The notes below the pieces were generated by a model that ran no database searches, was not told where the DNA came from, and saw nothing but the letters and a program-made list of their open reading frames with translations. Below, in pieces: positions 34,735 through 44,569 of a stretch of DNA of 64,000 nt. Numbering within the stretch: position 1 is the first letter of the stretch; each line of letters starts with the position of its first letter. The stretch is from Undaria pinnatifida (taxonomy: Eukaryota > Sar > Phaeophyceae > Laminariales > Alariaceae), in assembly GCA_012845835.1 (NCBI GenBank), contig JABAKD010000021.1:10361199-10425198 (forward strand). The letters run 5' to 3'. The position numbers and the translations under genes are program-made.

Positions 34735-34800
34735 GGAACTTCTGGAAGTTCTGTAGGATATTCATACCCGTACCGGGAACTTCTGGAAGTTCTGTACGCC
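34735..34800. repeat. Palindromic minisatellite, left of G2
   Basis: Two copies of CCGGAACTTCTGGAAGTTCT lie at about 34734 and 34773. The core GAACTTC-TG-GAAGTTC is a perfect palindrome. Two further copies lie just beyond the right LTR of G2 (44461-44525), so the LTR element landed inside this small tandem repeat. Confidence 0.75.
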
Positions 34801-34837
34801 AGCGCCACAAAAACCCGTGGTACGGGTACAGCGTTTT

Positions 34838-35282
34838 TGTAACGAACGAATAAGAGCTATTTTAGACACACGCACCCAGGTCTCCAATCCCTTGTCTCTA
34901 GTCTCTCACCGCTTCTAGTTCGTTTCCCCTCCGTGTATCTCTTCAGGCTGATTCCTCCCGTCTGCTTGTTACAACAAATAAATGCCTGCAAGCACCAGTC
35001 TTGTCTCGCACAGTCCTCTTCCAAGCGCTTGTGCTATATAACAGATTTCCGGATGAAACCTCCAACAATACCTTACGGTAACGATCGCTGTACTCAAGCT
35101 CGGTTCGCAGCCACTCACGCTCGTGTCAGATCAAGTTCATGTTCCTTTTTCCCTCGTTTGTTTTTTTGAGTTTTTGGACTGAGACCGTGAGCGATACGCT
35201 TTCTAGACTGACTGGAGTTGTACAGGCCTAGGCAGCATTCCGCTACGTATTTTGCGTGACGTCATGTCAATCCGCCGCAACA
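34838..35282 (-). repeat. G2 3' LTR (left copy)
   Basis: Direct repeat of 44006-44448. In element orientation it starts TGTTGCGG and ends TTCGTTACA. A perfect cAMP-response-like palindrome TGACGTCA (35257-35264) lies about 18 bases inside its start, and a TATATA box (near 35034) lies mid-LTR, as a U3 promoter would have. Confidence 0.88.
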
Positions 35283-35290
35283 CCCCCCCA
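35283..35290 (-). promoter_or_regulatory. G2 polypurine tract
   Basis: On the minus strand TGGGGGGG directly precedes the 3' LTR start TGTTGCGG, confirming the minus orientation of G2. Confidence 0.78.
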
Positions 35291-35629
35291 GCGCGGCTTC
35301 CTAAGAATACCGTGCTAACCGGGTTGCGGATACACTGGAGTAAGAGTGAGAGCCTTTTCCCACACTTAGTTGTGTTTCGATTACTCCAAGGCTCGAATGA
35401 GTGGCATCTACCATTTTCATGGAAATGCGTCTCTCCTCGGGGTTAGGAACCCTGGGCCTCGCGCTTTTTCGCATTAGGTCCCAGATCGGTACTGCTGGAC
35501 TAGCTAGAATTTCTCATCAAGCGCACCAGCTGAAAGCCTCTTATCCACCACTTCTCGGCTTTTCCCGTTAACCTGGGTAGGCCGAGGCCTTGATCTTGAT
35601 CGCTAGTCGATCTTCGGCTACCGTCTTCT

Positions 35630-38155
35630 CCCATTCTCCATCGAACTCAACTTCACGCTTCTCGTTTGTACGGGGAACCGGATTGCGAATTTCCGGTCCT
35701 CCTAGCTTCCAAGATCTTACGTTCGTTGAGCTCCTCCCAGTTTCCGTCTGCGTACCGAACCCGCCAGTGCGGTGACTTGTAGTCGAAGACCTTTGAAAGG
35801 TCACGCTTTTTATTTCCTTCCGCGTCCGCAAATTCCCTCCAGATCACGGTCTCCACGGGGTATTGTTTCAACGCATATTCGTTGTCGATCCCATCTCTTT
35901 CCTTCCGCGTTAGCGTCGAAGTCGGCCTTGCCTGGCACTTCGCTCCGTGATACGTTTCCCACAGTGTACGGAAAAGGTCCAGCTGTAAAGGGGTGAAACT
36001 GTTTCGCGCCTCCTCTTCGGACAGCCATTGCAACTCCGCGCCATCCACGAATCGTCTCTTGTATCGCCACTTCCAAGCGTTGCCCTGACCTATCACAGCC
36101 TTTCTGTCTATTAGGGTATACTTAGGCGATGCTACAACGGACGGCTCCGCAAGTCTAAAGTCAACTCCCCATGCCAGGTGAGCAAATTCGTTTTCGAAGC
36201 CGTGACGGAGGTCGTCCGGACGTAAGTGGAACATCTTGATATTCGCTGCTAACGCCCGTCGTCGGCGAATCTCTCGCCCATTCAGCGTGACGATGTAGAT
36301 GAGTTCTGGAAAGACAACTTCAGTCACGTCCCAAGGTGTGCTGGTGGGCCAGTTTATGACGTATCTTGCCATCACAGACTCCGCCTCCTTCACCAGCACC
36401 TTGTCTCCGACAACAACACGGGTTCCCACCGAGGTCCGACCGATTTCAGAATTCCGACTCTCACGACTTTTCTGTCTGTCTTAGTCGGCCTCGTAACTGT
36501 GCACTCCGTCTCTGAAATCACCACCATCGACTTCGGGTTGCGTAGCATCAAGTTGCGTGCGTGCATCACGACCGAAGAAAAAAAGGAAGGGAGTTGGCTT
36601 CCCCGGTAAGCGCAGGTCTGGCATGGCACGATGAATCCACAGTACCGGCTCCTAGTGCTTCGTGTAGCCACCCCCCCCACAGTCAAGCATGACCACCACT
36701 GGAAGCTCCGGTTCAATGGCAAGCTTGGCCTGTTGAGCATCTGCCTCCGATGGGTCTGCGGGTGTTATTGCGACGGCTGCCAGTACTGCAAGACTTTGAG
36801 TAGTAGTTCCGTCCACATCTTCAACTCCTAAGGTTTCGAGGTGTACGCCGTCGAGCACTGGCCCCTGTGGCCCTTTGTTTGGTAACCGCGACATGGCGTC
36901 CGGGACCTGATGTTGTGTCCCCGGCCTCTGTCCACACCGACAGGGCTAGAATTGGAGGTGACGTCAGAGCCTCGATGAGCGCATTAAAATCTTGTTTCTG
37001 CTCTTCTCCCCACGGAACTTTCTCTTTCTTCGCTCACTTGGTTTTGAACATTGAATCTCTTAGCAAGTCGGAAATGGGCGCCACCACTGTGCTACACTGG
37101 GGAACGAATTGCCGTAGGTACCCTGTCATGCCCAGCAGCACTCGCACTTCCTCCGCCGTGTTTGGCCTTGACAGCTGCGTGATATCATCAATCTTGCTCG
37201 GGGCCGGCCTGGTACCAAGTCTATTCACGATCATACAGACGAACTCCATCACCGACTGACAGAAATGCGATTTCTGGAGATTGACGGTTAGACGTCCTCG
37301 ATGTAGACACTCTGACGTTTCTTGCAGCAGTCCCCGTTGATCTTCAAGGGTTTTCGACGGGATGGCGATGCCATTCAACCAGTTCTTAATTCCCTTAACC
37401 TTGACTGGTAGCAATTACCCTATCACGTAGTTGGCAAACGCGGATGGTACTGCCTTTGAGCTGTAAGAATCTTGAAGCCAAATCGATGCTGGAGAAACAC
37501 TTCGACCCTTCCATCCCATCCATAATGTGCTGCAAGTCCCCGAGTCCACCGCTCTGTGATCGTGAGTTCCTTGGTCAACTTCACAACCTCGCCCCCATCG
37601 ATCGTAGGTACGCACGTGCTGTGGTTGTTCGCAAAGGCCATCTCGACCATTGACGAGCCTGGTAGTAAGCGCATATAAACCGCCACACGCAAGTCTGACA
37701 GTCCATCTCTCTGTGGGACCGCTGGAGCCGTACCATTCAGCTGGTTCTTGGGCATGATCCAGTTAGGGTGTCTTGCGAATACTTTAGTCAACTCGCCAAG
37801 GAAGAACGCTGGATCATTCTTGACGGATTGAGCTGTCCGAACGGCGATCCACCACTTCCTAGTGAGAACGATGGTTGACCACCCCGCGGTACCTGCCACC
37901 CCTGAGCTCCCGCTCCTCTTGAAGCTGCCTGTGGACCCCATCGTCCTCCGATCCCAAAGGGCGACGGTAGGGAAGGAGGGGACATCTAATTGTACCCGCC
38001 TCCCGCTCCTGCAGGATTTGCCGATCCTGCTGCCTCTTGTCCTGCACCACCCTGTGGACCCCACCCAACCTAGCCGCCCTGTGATGGTCCTCCAGCCTAG
38101 TCGTTATGTGGCGGGCCTTCCTGTGGTAGGCCTCCCCTCGGGAAAGGTGCACCAA
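35630..38155 (-). pseudogene. G2 gypsy pol remnant (RT, RNase H, integrase end, Tudor-like tail)
   Basis: In order on the minus strand: RT motif A, KCFSSIDLASRFLQL (near 37500), with its Asp kept. After a deletion comes VPSAFANYVIG (37450-37415), then WLNGIAIPSKTLEDQ at about 37385-37340, where YLDD is expected: both catalytic Asp are lost. LGMTGYLRQFVPQCSTVVAP (near 37130) is the connection region. A partial RNase H ends in AMSRLPNKGPQG (36890). Most of the integrase is missing; only its C-terminal end remains (LWIHRAMPDLR, FFFGRDARTQL, near 36640-36560). The tail frame (36429-35653, 258 codons) ends with YKSPHWRVRYADGNWEEL near residues 217-234, as in G1. Stops and frameshifts occur throughout. 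Confidence 0.85.
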
Positions 38156-40280
38156 AAGGTCCCCAAAAAGGTCTCCCTTTTCCTGCCATGGCCGGTTGGT
38201 GACCCGGTTATGTTTTTCCCTCCAATATACTTCTTCCCCCCTCCCCGGGACGCCGCCCGTTTCCTTTTGAGTCTAGGGAGACGAGTGGACTCCAAGGGAT
38301 CGATGGAGTCTAGTAACACCGAGATGTCCCCACCAAACGGGTATAAACAGTGGCTTGGGACACGGTGGGTGGGAAAAGGTTTCGAGTGTATGTATATTTA
38401 CCTTCCTGGTTTATTGAAAGTTGTCCCCTTATCATAATATATATGCAACCCTTCGAAAATGCTGCCCTTCGAAAGCTCGAGTCTTCACTAACAGAGTAAC
38501 GTATGGAATCCCTTAGGTATCTAAGACACATCAACCTAATTGTAGGCATTAGCTATATCTGTCATTGTTGTACATCCTATACACGTTATCTCAACGAATT
38601 TGGAACAGCAGAATCTATTATTTTGTAAACATTTGTCGAGGTGTCGAGGTATAAACATCCATACATAGAATAACAACCGATGAAAGTTTCAAGGTCTACA
38701 TACATTCATGCGTAACTATTGGTAGTAAATTCCTACGCGCCTTGAAAGTACTTGTATAGTAGAGCCCCAGATGTATGTAGCTCCGCTGTATGCAGTAATT
38801 CCCATGACGTGCACGTATAGCTCCACTGACATCTGAAATATTATCTTGTTTTTATCAATTAATATTAATGCATTCTTTACAATCCTCAAAATTCCAATGT
38901 TCTTATCGAGCTTCTCCCGTTCCAATTTCAAATACGATAATGTCCCTAAACCATGTTTCCAATTCCGGTTTGTTCTTAGTATGATAAAGAGCAGCTATAG
39001 AAAGGCTTACATTCCCCATACAGAATTAAAGACTAGAACCAGTTTGCAGTATCAATACTCCTGAAACACCTTCCTCCTGTGAGAACGACCTTGCAGTGCC
39101 TGTACAACCTGCGAAGACACAAAATCCCCATCACAAAGGCCAAAACCAAATTGCCTGCAAAAAGCCCTTGTCTTGCGATCGTCTAAGAGAATGCATCAAA
39201 TAAATGTTGATCAACTAACAGACCCGAACTCTTTTTCAACCTGTATGATGAACGCAAGCACATTCCTACAGTGATTTATTACGTACGAAGTTACTCGTAA
39301 TCAGTGATTATTATCCTCCTTTCCCGACGTCCTGTTGCATTCGTATTCCTTAATCTACTTCCTACATTTTATACAGCTTAGTCAGCCCTCACTATAATTT
39401 TTCAAAATAACCCAGCCCCAGTATCGACTCTTTTTACCCCTTTGTCGGCAGATATATATGCATATGTACCTTTTTGCTTTTTTTGCCTAATCCGTCCCTT
39501 TTTCTCCGCCGGCGCAGAGTTTTTTGGTGTGCTTTCTTCTGCAATGCGATCAGACTACCCGTCGGTATATTATCAGCCGTGTGCCGGGCTCATGGGACGT
39601 CCGTGGTGCGAGCTATGGCCGCGGAAAGCCGCCGAAACTGGCTCTATTTTGCGGGGTACCAAGTTCGAAAAAAGTGGAAGAGGCGTTCGCATGTTTTTTT
39701 CTGTGTGTGTGCGGAGCATTTTTTTTGTCTTTGACACACACACGTTCACGCTGCTGTGCTGTACGCCGCACCCAGCAACATGCTGCACTACTGCTGTACA
39801 TACTAACACAACGAGTCTGTCGGACACCACACTAGAACAGACGACAAGCCTTAAAACAAACAAAGTAGAATAGAGCTTGGCCCGGCCCGAAAGCACAGCA
39901 GTAGACGATGGATGTTTCCGTCGACAAGAGCGGGATGTTTTCTGCTCAACGAAGGAGTTCTAGCGGGATGTTTCCTGAGTTTGTAGCGCCTTCTTCGACA
40001 AGCAGCGAGATGTTATTTCCCACACGAAGAATTTATATGCGTACACACGAGTTCCCTCCATTGTAAATGAACACATAGGTGTGCGTTAGAAGATGCAGAA
40101 GCAACGCATTGGGTAAACGAACACGTACGTACGTGTGAGACACTTCTGTCCCCGAGCAACCACACACTACACACACGGTGGAACTTTAGTTCTCGCACGT
40201 ACATCGGGGTGGCATCAAAATGTATTTGCGAGAGAATTTTCCCGTACTGCTAGACGCGGGCGCGGTGTATATGTACCCGC
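38156..40280. other. G2 internal region, no gene recognised
   Basis: No gag, zinc knuckle or protease motif was found on either strand. 38400-39420 is AT-richer. The frames at 39442-39896 overlap on both strands and show no domain. Confidence 0.45.
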
Positions 40281-40281
40281 T

Positions 40282-40483
40282 GCAACGACGTGAACTATGT
40301 CATTACTGTGAGTTCTCCCTCACAATTGACACGGTGGTTACCATACAGCAGTAGCGAAACCTGTATAAAGAGATATAAAGTAGCAACACAACTCAAGCAA
40401 AAGTAACGATGAGCACACAACAGACCATATCGGCAACAAACATCGGTATAAACTGCCTACGACCACAGCAGCAGCAAGCAACC
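40282..40483 (+). repeat. Duplicated promoter-like segment, copy 1
   Basis: About 200 bp (GCAACGACGTGAACTATGTC to GCAGCAGCAAGCAACCGC) recur at 40678-40881 with few changes, 396 bp apart. It includes two TATA-like boxes (CTGTATAAAGAGATATAAAG) and an ATG. In this copy the frame after the ATG ends early (near 40505). Confidence 0.85.
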
Positions 40484-40677
40484 GCAGAGAGCGGCAATAA
40501 TATATAGATAATAAAAATCAAATTTATTGAGAACGGGATTTTTTTCTGGATGGACCGAGGAGAATAAATACACAAGACCTTACTCTCATCAAAAGAACAT
40601 ACACAGCGGTTTTACAATAGAGCACCACCAGCAAGCAGCACGTAGTCCATACCCTCTAAGAGTTTATTGTCATATGA

Positions 40678-40881
40678 GCAACGACGTGAACTATGTCATT
40701 ACTGTGAGTTCTCCCTCACAATTGACACGGTGGTTACCATACAGCAGTAGCGAAACCTGTATAAAGAGATATAAAGTAGCAACACAACTCAAGCAAAAGT
40801 AACGATGTGCACACAACAGACCATATCGGCAACAAACATCGGTATAAACTGTCTACGGTCACAGCAGCAGCAAGCAACTGC
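40678..40881 (+). promoter_or_regulatory. Duplicated promoter-like segment, copy 2, in front of the OTU gene
   Basis: Same segment as 40282-40483. TATAAAG at 40760-40766 and 40770-40776 lies about 40 and 30 bp upstream of the ATG at 40805, and the OTU-like frame follows. The distance suits a core promoter. The ATG frame and the OTU frame differ by one register, so either a small indel or another start applies. Confidence 0.5.
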
Positions 40882-41410
40882 TCTAACAGCAGCGACAGCA
40901 GTACAAACCCATCAGACAGCAAAAATGATCAAGACAACAACAGCGGCAACAATAACAATCCTGGTCAATGGTCCATTATTCCCGAGATTGGTGATGGTGC
41001 ATGTTTATTAAGATGTATCTCGCGTCGTGTGCACAACAACCCAGCTTTACATCACATCGTCCGTGCACATATTATTGCCCACATCACAACCAATTTGTAC
41101 ACCGTTATCCCAGGATCAGGTTTCAACACTTTCCACGACAGCATCTTAGCTAGAGCAAATCAAGAACTTGTGGAAGTCGCTGGATCTCAACCTACTACAC
41201 ACAGTAGCGGCCCCGATATAGCGGCACCCTGAATAGCGAAATGCCCTAAATAGCGGCACGAAAATCTCTTGACACCATCTTGACCCGATATAGCGGCAAA
41301 TGCCCGCTATTCAGGATCGGGTCCTCATTAGCGGCAATTTGAGGTATTTCGCCACCGCGATAGCGGCAATCTGCTGTCCACAGGACCCCCTACAGCAGTA
41401 GGATACAGGA

Positions 41411-41480
41411 TCCATACAGCAATACAGCTGCAGTACAGCAGTACAGTACAGTACAGCAGTACAGCAGCAGTACGCACCAC
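41411..41480 (+). repeat. CAGTA-type microsatellite
   Basis: Irregular CAGTA/CAGCAGTA repeats inside the pogo-like element, immediately before the transposase remnant. Replication slippage here may mark the internal deletion. Confidence 0.8.
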
Positions 41481-41519
41481 GACGGTGGTGGGCTCCACAA
41501 GCACCTGCTCGCAAGCATC

Positions 41520-41855
41520 ATGCCGGCATGCGCCGATCAAGAACTATGTAAACTCCCCAACAACCCGCCGCTGGGCGAGGGACAAGGGCACCCCTGCCGC
41601 GCTGGTTGCGGTGGGCGTCTTCATGACGAAGAGCTAGAGCCGAGCACCATCGAAGACGATGAGAGCGGAGACGATGACGAAATTTCGCCGCCGTCGCATG
41701 CGGAGCTGTCTTCTTATTTTGGTCCTCTAGAGAATTACGCAGAGGCGTACGGTATGCGTGAGGCCGGATACTTGCTACGTAGGGTCAAGATGGCATTTCT
41801 CGCATCAAAGTCCGCTACACCGGGACGGCAGTCGGACATCAGAGCGTTCTTTTAA
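41520..41855 (+). pseudogene. C-terminal fragment of a pogo-type transposase with PIP box
   Basis: An open stretch of 111 codons. It has a Cys/His cluster (HPCRAGCGGRLH, residues 24-35), an acidic stretch (EDDESGDDDE) and ends GRQSDIRAFF directly before the TAA. The last eight residues fit the PCNA-interacting-protein box Q-x-x-I-x-x-F-F. Established knowledge: pogo transposase of Drosophila binds PCNA through such a motif. The DNA-binding and DDE domains are absent. The start used here is the first ATG of the open stretch; the real protein would begin far upstream. Confidence 0.65.
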
Positions 41856-42730
41856 TCACTGCGGACTTTATTCGGCAGAAACCTGCGCCAAAGCGTTAAG
41901 GCAGGAGTTGATGTACTGTCACAGAGGGGTGATGTTTGATGTCATCATTTGATGCATCAATTGGTTCAGCGTACGAAATGTTCGGCCGGTTCTGGTACGT
42001 GTAGAGGTGATCAATACATGGTCCGTGATGACAAAACATGCGCGCTACGCTGTGTGGCCTTTCTTTCCGACTGATTCTTTTTTTTATCTTTGTACATCAG
42101 GTTACACTCGTAGGCTGCACAAGAGTAGGAGGCCTCGACAGCAGTACGAGTACAAGTACAGTACGGGGAGTGGTGGGTAGGAGATTGAGAGACCGTCTGC
42201 ATGGATTCACGAGCAATACACGAGCAATACACGAGCAGTGAAGGCAATAACAATGACACAGCATCATACCTTGTCAGTAGAACACATGCCACTAACTTAC
42301 AGCGCGCAGAGGCGAAGATTCCGTGAGAATCAATCTGGCGTTGTAAACACAAGTACGAAGCTGTTTTCCCCCATAGCGGCAAATATACCGCTATTGAGGA
42401 CTCATTAGCGGCTAAATCACCGCTATATGGGTATAGCGGAGTTGCCCAGAATAACGGCAATTTTGCCGCCTGGCACTACATGCCGCTATATCGGGGCCGC
42501 TACTGTATTCGAGTGTTAAAGAGTATCTCCACTTCATGTCACAGCCTTACGCATATGCTACAAACGTAGAATTAATTGCTGCCACGCAGTTATACGGAGT
42601 GGACTTTCGAATAACTTATCACACCGAGCCTCAGCAATATCCCAACCCTCCTCTTCCAAATGTCTGTGATATCTTATATTATCCACATTCTTTCCACTAC
42701 GCATCCCTCCGATATACACCTTCTGCATAA

Positions 42731-43500
42731 ATACTTCATCATCAGTTGTAGTCATTCGACTTGCGTCGCCCCCGGGAGGCACGTGTCCACCTCCCGAAGG
42801 GGAACCTTGTACTATTAATACCACGTCTCAATATATGGACTAAAGGTGACCAATTTCCGTTCTCGATCCTTGTTGTGGGTGGTTTTAAGGGCTGATGTGA
42901 TCTTTTTCTGTACAGTAATTGCTAATTCTCCCAACCAATCGATTTATTTTACTATACAAGGTACAACAAACAAGTATCCCCAATAATAACGTATGCATAT
43001 AATACTCTAAACTCACAACCATACACTATTTTGACCATATAGACCGCAGTAGTAGGTATAGTCTATGTATAAGCAAATGATGTGTAATATTTTTATTACT
43101 ACATTATGTTACTGGCTCAACAGTCCATGTTACTCCCTTCTCACCATCCTGCCTACATAAGTACACCCCCAGCTTGCCTGTAAACAACGCTCACTACTAG
43201 CAGGCAGGGATGCATGTATACCTTTCCTTTTGATTTACGGATATTGTACCATCGCTTGCTCCCTTGTCGATTGAGTACGTACTGATACACGAACAAACAA
43301 AAAAAGATTTTGAGGCAAAATCAGGTACTCGTACGATACCTGGTCAGTTTGGCATCGAAACAGATACAGCACTAAAACCAAGCACATATCACACGCTAGG
43401 ACACCTGTCATTGACCAGCCTCCTGGATTTGTCTACTCTGTCTAGCTTTCAACTGATTTTGGCGCATTTTGAGCCGGTCAGAGGCCATACGTGCACTGTC
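42731..43500. other. G2 internal region, nothing recognised
   Basis: AT-rich. One open frame starts at 43264 and runs to 43635 without a known motif. Confidence 0.4.
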
Positions 43501-43504
43501 TCCT

Positions 43505-43990
43505 ACATGCCCAACACGAAGACATCACCACACTACTCGTGCCACACTACGTACATACGACCTGCCACAACCTGCAACGACATACGAAACATACGGTACG
43601 CACGTATACAGCACGACGGCATACATACCTGGTAAAACAATACAGAAGTACTCATCCTAAGAGTAAATATGATCACGAAAGCAATGAAAGCAAAAAAAGG
43701 CATGCCTTGCGGAGCATTTTATACCATTGATGCATACCAACGTTTCGTCTACATCGCATACAAAAAAAACAGTGAGCCAAAGAGGGGAGAAGACATCACC
43801 ACACGAAGACACCACCACACCACTTGTGCCACACTACGTACGCACGACCTGGCACAACCGCAACGACATACAGAACATATGATACGCACATATACAGCAC
43901 GATGGCATACATACCTGGTACAACAATACAAGTACTGGTCGTGAGAGTAAGCACGGTCGCGAAAGCAATGAAAGCAAAAAATGCATACTC
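43505..43990 (+). repeat. Direct repeat of about 190 bp, two copies
   Basis: 43515-43705 (ACACGAAGACATCACCACAC to GAAAGCAATGAAAGCAAAAA) recurs at 43800-43982 with substitutions. The second copy ends next to the primer binding site of G2. No conserved frame. Confidence 0.78.
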
Positions 43991-44005
43991 CCAGTTGAAG
44001 CCCCA
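43988..44005 (-). promoter_or_regulatory. G2 primer binding site
   Basis: On the minus strand, directly after the 5' LTR end (CGTTACA), the sequence reads TGGGGCTTCAACTGGGAG. It begins with TGG, the complement of a tRNA CCA end, with no gap. The tRNA is not identified. Confidence 0.7.
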
Positions 44006-44448
44006 TGTAACGAACGAATAAGAGCTATTTTAGACACACGCACCCAGGTCTCCAATCCCTTGTCTCTAGTCTCTCACCGCTCCTAGTTCGTTTCCCCTCC
44101 GTGTATCTCTTCAGGCTGATTCCTCCCGTCTGCTTGTTACAACAACTGCCTGCAAACACCAGTCTTGTCTCGCACACTCCTCTTCCAAGCGCTAGTGCTA
44201 TATAACAGATCTCCGGATGAAACCTCCAACAATACCTTACGGTAACGATCGCTGTACTCAAGCTCGGTTCGCAGCCACTCACGCTCGTGTCAGATCAAGT
44301 TCATGTTCCTTTTTCCTCGTTTGTTTGTTTTTTCGAGTTTTTGGACTGAGACCGTGAGCGGTCGCTTTCTAGACTGACTGGAGTTGTACTGACCTAGGCA
44401 GCATTCCGCTACGTATTTTACGTGACGTCATGTCAATCTGCCGCAACA
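44006..44448 (-). repeat. G2 5' LTR (right copy)
   Basis: Direct repeat of 34838-35282, differing by scattered substitutions and small indels. It keeps TGACGTCA (44423-44430) and the TATATA region. Confidence 0.88.
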
Positions 44449-44459
44449 TTTTCATACCT

Positions 44460-44525
44460 GCCCGGAACTTCTGCAAGTTCTGTACACCCGTGCCACAATA
44501 GCCGGAAGTTCTGGAAGTTCTGTAA
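44460..44525. repeat. Palindromic minisatellite, right of G2
   Basis: Two copies of the GGAACTTCTG.AAGTTCTGTA unit, continuing the pair left of G2; one has GCAAG where the others have GGAAG. Confidence 0.72.
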
Positions 44526-44569
44526 GACTCCCATACCCTTACCCGGAATCCACAAACTCTACAAAGCAA

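Larger units (their letters stand above)
41202..42504 (+). mobile_element. Pogo-like (Tc1/mariner superfamily) DNA transposon remnant
   Basis: Perfect terminal inverted repeats of at least 25 bp begin CAGTAGCGGCCCCGATATAG at the left and are mirrored at the right end (CTATATCGGGGCCGCTACTG). The left neighbour is CA and the right is TA; removal of the element plus one TA restores the OTU reading frame, as expected for TA insertion with one later change. Both ends are full of ATAGCGGCA-type subterminal repeats (for example 41218, 41261, 41289, 41359 and 42375-42490), likely transposase binding sites. Inside is only the C-terminal piece of a transposase, so this is an internally deleted copy. 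Confidence 0.8.
40807..42730 (+). pseudogene. OTU-like cysteine protease gene, split by a transposon
   Basis: A Ser/Asn/Asp-rich N-terminus (40860-40960) leads to IIPEIGDGACLLRCISRRV (near 40975-41031). This matches the catalytic Asp-Gly-x-Cys box of ovarian-tumour (OTU) deubiquitinases, with Cys as nucleophile. RAHIIAHI follows. The frame is cut at 41202 by a 1.3-kb transposon and resumes at about 42505 with VKEYLHFMSQPYAYATNVEL (OTU signature around the conserved Tyr/Trp-Gly-x-x-x-Glu-Leu block). Ahead of the stop at 42728 comes HSFHYASLRY, the catalytic-His end. Joined without the insert, the frame is continuous. OTU enzymes cleave ubiquitin chains; in mobile elements they may process polyproteins or counter host ubiquitin responses. 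Here the role is unknown. It lies within G2, antisense to its pol. Confidence 0.78.
34838..44448 (-). mobile_element. G2: 9.6-kb Ty3/gypsy LTR retrotransposon with passenger OTU gene
   Basis: The LTRs are 34838-35282 and 44006-44448 and share TG...CA ends. A TTTT duplication lies outside both ends (34834-34837, 44449-44452), and the flanking minisatellite continues across the gap. On the minus strand a polypurine tract touches the 3' LTR (35283-35290) and a primer site touches the 5' LTR (43988-44005). The pol remnant is at 35630-38155 (minus strand). Between pol and the 5' LTR lie about 5.8 kb unlike any gag. This part holds a plus-strand OTU-like gene and a nested pogo-like remnant. By eye the LTRs agree at roughly 95-97%, so insertion is fairly recent, yet pol is badly broken. 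It may have been copied with the help of a relative's proteins. Confidence 0.87.

Noticed and set aside
34838-35282. Two separate solo LTRs at 34838 and 44006 instead of one element
   Set aside because: PPT and PBS face the inner sides correctly, the target duplication is found only on the outer sides, and the flanking minisatellite is continuous across.
42011-42460. A 149-codon minus-strand frame in the pogo-like element as a transposase
   Set aside because: It has no DDE or helix-turn-helix motif and runs across the terminal repeat array; the opposite-strand fragment has the PIP-box tail.
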